Shown one piece after another: positions 15,220 through 20,689 of a DNA stretch of 20,689 nt. A model generated the notes under the pieces. It searched no databases. It was not told the origin of the DNA and worked only from the letters and a program-made list of their open reading frames with translations. Within the stretch, counting starts at the first letter, position 1. Every line of letters starts with the position of its first letter. The stretch comes from JBFXDI01 sp050181295 (GTDB taxonomy: Bacteria; Pseudomonadota; Alphaproteobacteria; Rhizobiales; Aestuariivirgaceae): positions 1 through 20,689 of the forward strand of contig JBFXDI010000071.1 in NCBI GenBank assembly GCA_050181295.1, read 5' to 3'. Both the position numbers and the translations under genes were made by a program.

Positions 15220-17019
15220 AGGGCCATGGCTGCGTCCGAGATCGGTCCTGCAACAGCGCCGGGCTCCTCCAGAGCCGACTATGTGGAACTCATGCTGCGG
15301 GCGCGCACCGACGACGACATGCTGACGCTCGCGTCACGCTTCATCCTCGACGAGTTCGACGTCTATTACAGCGAGTCGCGCGCCATACCGACCCTCGCCA
15401 AGCAGGCCTTCGAGCAGCGCGAGCCCGCCCGCTCGGTCGCATTGAGCCGCCGCCGGCTCGCCATTTACGGCGAGAGCATCCACGCCATCGCGGCGCGGCT
15501 CAAGCGGGTCTACCCTCTTCTCTCGCGCGATGAAGGCCTGTGGGAGACGATCGAGGGCCGCTACTTGCCGCTGGTCCGCGGCCGCTATGAAGAGGATCTC
15601 GCCCTCGCCTATGTGAACTCCGTCCGCCGCGTGATCTTCGAGGACGAATGGCAGCCGGTCGACTATTCCTTCGGCGTGGCGGGCCGCGAAGGCGCGATCG
15701 ACCCTTGCGCGGTGCTGCGCCGCTTCGAGCCGCCGCTGACGCCCGACCGGATCGGACAGATCCTGCGGTCGGCCGGTTTCGAGACCCCATTCCGTGATCT
15801 CGAGGCGGATGCAGCGCTCGCCTCTACCCGGCTTGCAGCGGAATTCGACGGCGCGGATGTGGCGGCCGTGGAAATGGTCGAGGCCGCCTTCTTCCGCAAT
15901 CGCGGCGCCTATCTGGTGGGCCGCGCGAGCCTTGCGAACGGCGAGGCGCGTCCCTTGGTCTTCGCGCTCGAGAACGGCAAATCGGGCGTCACGCTCGACG
16001 CCGTGCTGACGCGCGAGGCCGAGGTCCACAATCTCTTCTCCACCACACTCGCCAACTTCCACGTCACCGATGCCCGCTACCACGAGCTCGCGGCGTTCCT
16101 GAAGACGCTGATGCCCCGCAGGCCGCTCGGCCTCCACTATTCGGGCATCGGCTTCAATCATGTCGGCAAGGTCGCCGTCATGCAGGAGCTTGCGGGCGAG
16201 CTTGCCGCCACAGGCGAGAAGATCGCCACCGCGGCGGGCTTCCGCGGCACCGTGGCGGTGGGCTTCTCCGCGCCCTCCTCGGCCTATGTGCTGAAGGTCA
16301 TCCGCGACACGCCGGCCGCCGGCTACAAATGGGGAAGCTTCGCCGGCATCGAGGCGGTCTTGGAGAAGTACCGCCAGGTGCACGAGATCAACCGCACCGG
16401 CTCCATGCTCGACAACATGATCTACCGGCGCGTGCGGCTGCCGCTGGCCTGGTTCGACCCGCGACTGGCGCTGGAGCTTCTCGCCGCCGCGAGCCGTACC
16501 GTGTCGCTCGTCGGCAAGCACCTCGTGTTCCGCCACCTCATCGCGCAGCCGAAGATGATCCCGTTGCCGATCTATCTGGCGACCGCCTCGCGCGAGCAGG
16601 CCGAGACGGCGATGCTCAGCCTCGGCGCCTGCATCAAGAACAACGCCGCAGGCGGCGTCTTCAACAAGGATCTCGATGCCCGAAATTATGGCGTCAGCCG
16701 CTTCGGCAAGGTCTATCTCTTCGACTACGACGCCGTGGAGCCGCTGGTCGACGTCAAGATCAGGACCAATCTCGGGCGGGAGGACGGCGAGGAGGATGTG
16801 CCCGACTGGGTGTTCGAGGACGGCGTCATCTTCCTGCCCGAGGAGATCGAGGCCGGATTCATGCTCGACGACCGTGCCCTTCGCCGCGTCTTCCGGGCCG
16901 CCCATGGCGACCTTCTCACGACCGGCTACTGGGAAGGCATGCAGCGCGCGCTGAGGCGAGGCTGGGTGCCGAAGGCCGAGGTCTATCCGGATGAGACCCG
17001 GCTGCGCCGGGAGCCGTAG
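15217..17019 (+). CDS. aceK: Isocitrate dehydrogenase kinase/phosphatase
   Basis: The 600-residue protein is a full-length AceK (about 580 residues in Escherichia coli). It switches isocitrate dehydrogenase off by phosphorylation and on by removing the phosphate at the same site, sending isocitrate to the glyoxylate bypass when acetate or fatty acids are the carbon source. The C-terminal kinase-like domain shows the ATP lysine K360 in YVLKVIRD, the catalytic region around ARNYGVSRFGKV, and the metal-binding FDYD at 502-505. LVFRHLIAQPKMIPLPIYL is also typical. The N-terminal half is the regulatory domain. ATG at 15217 and ATG at 15226 are both possible; neither has a well-spaced ribosome site. 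Unlike enteric bacteria, no aceA or aceB lies beside it. Confidence 0.94.
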   Translation: MRAMAASEIGPATAPGSSRADYVELMLRARTDDDMLTLASRFILDEFDVYYSESRAIPTLAKQAFEQREPARSVALSRRRLAIYGESIHAIAARLKRVYPLLSRDEGLWETIEGRYLPLVRGRYEEDLALAYVNSVRRVIFEDEWQPVDYSFGVAGREGAIDPCAVLRRFEPPLTPDRIGQILRSAGFETPFRDLEADAALASTRLAAEFDGADVAAVEMVEAAFFRNRGAYLVGRASLANGEARPLVFALENGKSGVTLDAVLTREAEVHNLFSTTLANFHVTDARYHELAAFLKTLMPRRPLGLHYSGIGFNHVGKVAVMQELAGELAATGEKIATAAGFRGTVAVGFSAPSSAYVLKVIRDTPAAGYKWGSFAGIEAVLEKYRQVHEINRTGSMLDNMIYRRVRLPLAWFDPRLALELLAAASRTVSLVGKHLVFRHLIAQPKMIPLPIYLATASREQAETAMLSLGACIKNNAAGGVFNKDLDARNYGVSRFGKVYLFDYDAVEPLVDVKIRTNLGREDGEEDVPDWVFEDGVIFLPEEIEAGFMLDDRALRRVFRAAHGDLLTTGYWEGMQRALRRGWVPKAEVYPDETRLRREP

Positions 17020-17115
17020 AGCTTCCAATCCAGTAATTAACAATTGGCTCCGACGGAACGGACGCAGCGGATGCGTCTATGCGGGTATCCAACCAGGCAA
17101 AGGCAAGGAAACCTG

Positions 17116-17694
17116 ATGAATTCCAAGCTTAAGATCATACTCGCGGCCGGGGTGGCCGGCCTCATCGGCATCGGCGGCGTCGCTGGACTGGCCCAGGCGG
17201 ACAAGATGCGGGGCGGTGACGGCATGCGCTGGCACAAGGGCATGCATGGCCACCACGGCATGGGCATGCACCGTGTCCGCGCCTTCATGGAGCGCTACGA
17301 CACCAACAAGGACGGCAAGGTCACCCAGGACGAGATCAACGCCAACCGCGCCGACTGGCTGACGGAGTTCGATACGGACAAGGACGGCGCCCTCACGCTT
17401 CAGGAGTTCCAGAGCCTGTGGCTCAAGGCGCGTCACGAGCGGATGGTGCGGGAGTTCCAGCGTTTCGACCGCGACGGCGACGGCAAGGTGACGCTCGAGG
17501 AATACCAGCGGCCGCTGTCCGAGATCGTCGAGCGCATGGACCGCAACGACGATGGCGCGATCAGCAAGGAAGATCGCAAGCACAAGCGCTGGCACCGGGG
17601 CAACCGGCCAGGCGATCGCGACCGCGACTCCGACCGTGGCTCCCGGAGCGACGAGCCAGCCCAGCAGGATGACGATAGCCCGCAGAGCGAGTAG
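17116..17694 (+). CDS. Exported EF-hand calcium-binding protein with His/Met-rich segment
   Basis: The 192-residue protein has a signal peptide (1-28, ending AQA-DK) and is probably periplasmic. Four EF-hand loops are visible: DTNKDGKVTQDE at 62-73, DTDKDGALTLQE at 86-97, DRDGDGKVTLEE at 118-129 and DRNDDGAISKED at 142-153. The first three have the usual acidic and glycine residues plus Glu at position 12; the fourth has Asp there, which may favour weaker binding. Between signal and first loop lies a His/Met-rich stretch (31-52, including HGHHGMGMH), suggesting binding of another metal such as copper or nickel. The tail (164-192) is a charged, disordered Asp/Arg/Ser run. The start is ATG at 17116, with AAGGAA about 6 bases before it. 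A strong terminator follows, so it is probably its own transcript. The function is unknown. Confidence 0.9.
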   Translation: MNSKLKIILAAGVAGLIGIGGVAGLAQADKMRGGDGMRWHKGMHGHHGMGMHRVRAFMERYDTNKDGKVTQDEINANRADWLTEFDTDKDGALTLQEFQSLWLKARHERMVREFQRFDRDGDGKVTLEEYQRPLSEIVERMDRNDDGAISKEDRKHKRWHRGNRPGDRDRDSDRGSRSDEPAQQDDDSPQSE

Positions 17695-17719
17695 TCCCCG
17701 CCTACCCGCTTTGCTTCTG

Positions 17720-17757
17720 GAGAGGCGCCCGGATCCCCTCAGGGCGCCTCTCACTTT
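17720..17757 (+). terminator. Strong rho-independent terminator after the EF-hand gene
   Basis: GAGAGGCGCCC at 17720-17730 pairs perfectly with GGGCGCCTCTC at 17742-17752 to give an 11-pair stem with an 11-base loop. ACTTTTT follows at once. It lies 25 bases after the EF-hand stop codon and is the clearest terminator in the window. Confidence 0.92.
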
Positions 17758-17943
17758 TTCAGCCCTTTCTCCCGCTCGCCCAAATCTTTAATCCTGCAAA
17801 TTGAACGATCCGAGCAAGGGTTCCTGAGCCTCTGGCTGCTAGCCTCTCCGGCCAACAGCGCTGGGCGGCGGCCGACCATCGGCCTCGTGCGCCGCTGAAC
17901 GAAGAATGCCCTGGGTAACGGGCACCGGAGGGGATCAGCATCC

Positions 17944-19173
17944 ATGAACGTGGCGGCAGCGACGTCGGAGCGCCGGGTCGGGCTCCATCGGAGTGGAGAC
18001 ATCTTCACGTTCCCCATCCGCGCCGCGAGGCAGGCGGTCGCGGACGCGGAGGCTCCCGTGGTGGCCGCAGCCACTTCGCTCAAGCAGATCGACAAGCTCG
18101 AGCAGTCCTGGAAGACGCTGGAGCTGCGCGCCGGGCATTGCTTTCATGCCTTCCAGAGCTTCGAATGGTGCCGGGCCTGGGTCGAGCAGTTCGCAGGCGC
18201 CGGAGCGGAGCCTCTGGTGGTCACCGTCCGCCAGGAAGGCGAGGTGAAGCTCGTCTGGCCGCTGATGCGGACCCGCGTGGGGCCGTTCGTGATCCTGAGA
18301 TGGCTCAGCGACCCCTTCTGCCAGTATGGCGATGTCCTTGCGGCTGACGCCAATGCGAAGGCGTTGATGGGCGTTGCCTGGCGCTGGATCGCCGGACGCC
18401 GGATCGCCGACGTCGTGCGCCTGCGGCACGTGCGCGCCGACGCGGTGGCGCAAGACTTCCTCGCGTCCCATTTTCAGCGTGACGGCGAGACCGGAGTGGC
18501 GCCGTTCCTCGATCTTGCGCACTACCCCTGCGAGGCCTCCTATGAGGCGCGCTACACGAAAATGCAGCGCCGGCGCCGCAAGCGGATCCGTTCCGAGCTC
18601 GAGCGGCTGGGGCCGCTGAAATTCGAGATGGCGGCCAGGGGGCGAAACTTCGATGCCGTCCTCGAGCGCACGCTCGCCGCCAAGCGCACATGGCTTTCGC
18701 AGCGCGGGCTCTATTCGCGCCCGCTCGCGAGCGATCGCATTGGCGGCTTCCTGCGCAGGCTCACCGAGATCGAGGGCAACCCCAAGCTCGTCGCCTCCGT
18801 GCTCTCGGCAGGCGATCGCCCCATCGCCTACGAGGTGGGCCTCCGCTTCAAGGGTCGGCACTACGGCTTCATCACGGCGCACGACCCGGCGCTGACGGAT
18901 GCATCGCCCGCGCGCCTCCACATGGATCTCTCGCAGCGCCGCGCCATTCGCGACGGCCTGCACACCTTCGATCTCATGGTGCCCAACGATCCGCACAAGG
19001 CGTCATGGAGCAGCGGGACGGTCTCGGTCGCGGACCACCATGCGCCTCTGACCGTGCGGGGTCATCTCTATGCCGCAACCTATCTCAGGGCGCTGCGGCC
19101 AGCCATCAGGCGAGCTTACTATGCGGCCCCGGCAAGCCTCCGTCGGCAGGCGAGCCGGCTCGCCTGCCTCTGA
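17944..19173 (+). CDS. GNAT/BioF2-like acetyltransferase, CelD type
   Basis: The 409-residue protein belongs to the group often annotated as cellulose biosynthesis protein CelD, which has a GNAT fold of the Acetyltransf_6 kind. HAFQSFEWCRAWVEQF at 68-83 is the N-terminal family signature. The acyltransferase domain is at about 200-360, with the basic KMQRRRRKRIRSELERLG (207-223), AAKRTWLSQRG, IAYEVGLRFKGRHYGFITAHDP (split as IAYEVGLRF and HYGFITAHDP) and the final FDLMVPNDPHKASW. Relatives are linked to exopolysaccharide or cell-surface synthesis, probably as acyltransferases; no polysaccharide genes lie nearby. The start is ATG at 17944, preceded by GGAGGGGA at a slightly long distance of about 10 bases. 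The 183-base spacer upstream holds a small GGCCGA-CCA-TCGGCC hairpin at 17870-17884. Confidence 0.85.
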   Translation: MNVAAATSERRVGLHRSGDIFTFPIRAARQAVADAEAPVVAAATSLKQIDKLEQSWKTLELRAGHCFHAFQSFEWCRAWVEQFAGAGAEPLVVTVRQEGEVKLVWPLMRTRVGPFVILRWLSDPFCQYGDVLAADANAKALMGVAWRWIAGRRIADVVRLRHVRADAVAQDFLASHFQRDGETGVAPFLDLAHYPCEASYEARYTKMQRRRRKRIRSELERLGPLKFEMAARGRNFDAVLERTLAAKRTWLSQRGLYSRPLASDRIGGFLRRLTEIEGNPKLVASVLSAGDRPIAYEVGLRFKGRHYGFITAHDPALTDASPARLHMDLSQRRAIRDGLHTFDLMVPNDPHKASWSSGTVSVADHHAPLTVRGHLYAATYLRALRPAIRRAYYAAPASLRRQASRLACL

Positions 19174-19202
19174 CCCACCGGCTGTTCCCAGCCGTCCGCT
19201 CT

Positions 19203-19218
19203 GAGGCTACAAAGCCTC
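19203..19218 (+). promoter_or_regulatory. Small hairpin just before the VWA gene start
   Basis: GAGGC at 19203-19207 can pair with GCCTC at 19214-19218, which ends one base before the ATG at 19220. The only Shine-Dalgarno-like bases (GAGG) lie inside this stem, 13 bases from the start. Folding would hide them, so the hairpin could lower or control translation. A five-pair stem is short and may be chance. Confidence 0.25.
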
Positions 19219-19219
19219 C

Positions 19220-20395
19220 ATGTTCATCACCTTCTTCCACGAGCTCAAGAAGGCGGGCGTGCCTGCCACGCTCAAGGAATACCTCACGCTGATGGAGGCC
19301 ATGCGGGCCGGCCTGGCGCGCTTCCGCGTCGAGGACTTCTACTATCTCTCCCGCGCCGCACTGGTGAAGGACGAGCGCAACCTGGACAGATTCGACCGTG
19401 TTTTCGGGCATGTGTTCAAGGGTCTTGAATCGAACCCTGAAGATCTTCTGGCGCAGGTCCCCGAGGAATGGCTTCGGGCGCTCAACGAAAAATTCCTGAC
19501 CGAGGAGGAGAAGGCGCTGGTCGAGGCGCTGGGCGGCTGGGAGAAGATCATGGAGGAGCTGAGGAAGCGTCTAGAGGAACAGAAAGGCCGGCACGAGGGC
19601 GGCTCGAAATGGATCGGCACTGCCGGCACCTCGCCTTACGGCGCCTATGGCTACAACCCTGCGGGCGTCCGCATCGGGCAGGACAGGAACCGCAACAACC
19701 GCGCCATCAAGGTCTGGGACAAGCGCGAGTTCAAGGACCTGGACGATACCGTCGAGCTCGGCACCCGCAACATCAAGATGGCGCTCCGGCGCCTGAGGCG
19801 TTTCGCGCGTGAAGGCGCGGCCGAGGAACTGGACCTGCCCGACACCATCCGCTCCACCGCCCATCGCGGCTGGCTCGACATCAAGTTCGTGCCGGAGCGC
19901 CGCAACACGGTGAAGGTGCTCATCTTCTTCGACGTCGGCGGCTCGATGGACTCCCATATCCGCGCCACCGAGGAACTGTTCTCGGCGGCGCGCGCCGAGT
20001 TCAAGCACATGGAGTATTTCTACTTCCACAACTGCCTCTACGAATCCGTCTGGCGCGACAACCGTCGTCGGCATGCCGAGCGCACGCCGACCTGGGAGGT
20101 GCTCCACACCTATCCTTCCGACTACAAGGTGATCTTCGTGGGCGATGCGTCCATGAGTCCCTTCGAGATCACTCATGCCGGAGGCTCGGTCGAGCACATG
20201 AACGAGGAGCCGGGCATGCTGTGGCTCAAGCGCGTGACGGACATCTACTCCCATGCCGTCTGGCTCAATCCGACGTCCGAGAGCTACTGGCACTACACGC
20301 CCTCGACCGACCTCATCCGGCGGCTGTTCGAGAACCGCATGTTTCCTCTGACGCTCGCCGGCCTCGACGACGCCATGCGGGAGCTCATGCGGTAG
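19220..20395 (+). CDS. CoxE-type von Willebrand factor A domain protein
   Basis: The 391-residue protein matches the VWA_CoxE family. The C-terminal half is a von Willebrand A domain: VKVLIFFDVGGSMDSH at 231-246 is the metal-ion site, here as D238-x-G-x-S242 instead of the classic DxSxS, as is usual for this alphaproteobacterial branch. VIFVGDASMSP at 304-314 is a second family motif. The N-terminal part is helical and charged (about 1-200), with a glycine/tyrosine-rich segment GTSPYGAYGYNPAG at about 136-149. Such proteins normally work with a MoxR-type AAA+ ATPase to load metals or mature enzymes. No such ATPase is present in the window; the gene upstream is the CelD-like protein, 46 bases away. 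The start is ATG at 19220. Confidence 0.92.
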   Translation: MFITFFHELKKAGVPATLKEYLTLMEAMRAGLARFRVEDFYYLSRAALVKDERNLDRFDRVFGHVFKGLESNPEDLLAQVPEEWLRALNEKFLTEEEKALVEALGGWEKIMEELRKRLEEQKGRHEGGSKWIGTAGTSPYGAYGYNPAGVRIGQDRNRNNRAIKVWDKREFKDLDDTVELGTRNIKMALRRLRRFAREGAAEELDLPDTIRSTAHRGWLDIKFVPERRNTVKVLIFFDVGGSMDSHIRATEELFSAARAEFKHMEYFYFHNCLYESVWRDNRRRHAERTPTWEVLHTYPSDYKVIFVGDASMSPFEITHAGGSVEHMNEEPGMLWLKRVTDIYSHAVWLNPTSESYWHYTPSTDLIRRLFENRMFPLTLAGLDDAMRELMR

Positions 20396-20448
20396 GAAAT
20401 ACCCGTCGCCGATAGCAACTGAACGAACACCGCGTAGAAATCGAACTC

Positions 20449-20476
20449 GTCATGCCAGCGAAAGCTGGCATCCCAT
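20449..20476. repeat. Short intergenic palindrome related to the units at 6384 and 10024
   Basis: ATGCCAGC-GAAA-GCTGGCAT at 20452-20471 is an exact eight-pair stem. Read on the minus strand it is GGGATGCC...GGCATGACG, the same frame as the right half of the two larger units, but with CAGC/GCTG in place of CCGG/CCGG. It lies 54 bases after the VWA stop. Confidence 0.7.
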
Positions 20477-20566
20477 GAAGCGATGCAACTGACGGCGAGC
20501 ACGAGGAGACTAAGTCGCTATATGCCTGCTGTGCTCTACCTCCGGAACTACACCAGGGGATGCCCT

Positions 20567-20689
20567 GAGTTCACAAACGAAGTGCAACACCTCTATGGGG
20601 AGGTGCTGCGATGGGAGGAAGCTACGTCCAGCTCTCACTGGAAGAGCGGTGCACGATTTCCCGACTTCAAGCCGAAGGCGCCTCGATCC
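20567..20689 (+). mobile_element. Left end of an IS30-family insertion sequence, truncated by the window edge
   Basis: The transposase N-terminus at 20611 marks an IS30-family element. The sequence just before it, TTCACAAACGAAGTGCAACA at about 20570-20589, looks like the terminal inverted repeat of such elements. The exact left boundary is an estimate, because the right end and the target duplication are outside the window. The VWA stop lies about 170 bases upstream, so the element lies in the space after that gene. Confidence 0.65.
20611..20689 (+). CDS. IS30-family transposase, N-terminal fragment (continues past the window)
   Basis: Only 26 codons are in the window. They read MGGSYVQLSLEERCTISRLQ and then AEGASI, which is the characteristic start of IS30 transposases: the YxQLSLEER-I-RL segment opens the N-terminal helix-turn-helix that binds the inverted repeats. 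GGGGAGGTG at 20597-20605 is a good ribosome site about 6 bases before the ATG. The catalytic DDE domain would lie to the right, so whether the transposase is intact cannot be told. Confidence 0.82.
   Translation, partial: MGGSYVQLSLEERCTISRLQAEGASI

Noticed and set aside
15334..17043. A 569-codon minus-strand frame over aceK
   Set aside because: It mirrors aceK codon by codon and shows no domain, while the plus frame is a full-length AceK.

Overview
The window is high-GC DNA from an alphaproteobacterium, most likely of the order Hyphomicrobiales (Rhizobiales). Three things point there: a very large apolipoprotein-like repeat protein of the type described as the Growth Pole Ring protein in Agrobacterium, a thioredoxin-reductase-like ferredoxin-NADP reductase paired with a putidaredoxin-type ferredoxin, and intergenic palindromic units of the GTCATTGCCGGG...CCGGGCATGAC type. 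The genus cannot be fixed from the sequence alone. I see no tRNA, rRNA or CRISPR array.

Left part (1-6363). A minus-strand gene fills 1-3895 and runs off the left edge. It encodes two N-terminal membrane segments and then a long helical region ending in about 37 tandem 22-residue units. A 460-base divergent spacer separates it from a small Hpt phosphotransfer protein. A terminator follows, then a ferredoxin and ferredoxin-NADP reductase gene pair that forms a small electron-transfer unit.

Middle part (6384-13038). A MarR-GNAT fusion regulator has a perfect 19-bp palindrome just upstream of its start. An uncharacterised 184-residue protein is translationally coupled to a DmpA-type self-processing aminopeptidase. 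Then come a METTL7-like methyltransferase, a Blh/ETHE1-like persulfide dioxygenase, a divergent ELM1-family protein and a convergent EamA (DMT) transporter. Two related palindromic units sit exactly at the FNR/MarR-GNAT and methyltransferase/dioxygenase convergent junctions.

Right part (13111-20689). A Tat-exported OpgD/OpgG-like periplasmic glucan protein and a DUF3574 lipoprotein lie on the minus strand. Divergent from these are aceK (isocitrate dehydrogenase kinase/phosphatase), a secreted four-EF-hand protein with a His/Met-rich segment and a strong terminator, a CelD-like GNAT protein and a CoxE-type VWA protein. The right edge holds the first 26 codons of an IS30-family transposase.

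Most of the window is a chain of short, unrelated housekeeping units rather than one island. The strongest candidates for new biology are the giant repeat protein with its Hpt neighbour, the uncharacterised protein coupled to the DmpA peptidase, and the His/Met-rich EF-hand protein.
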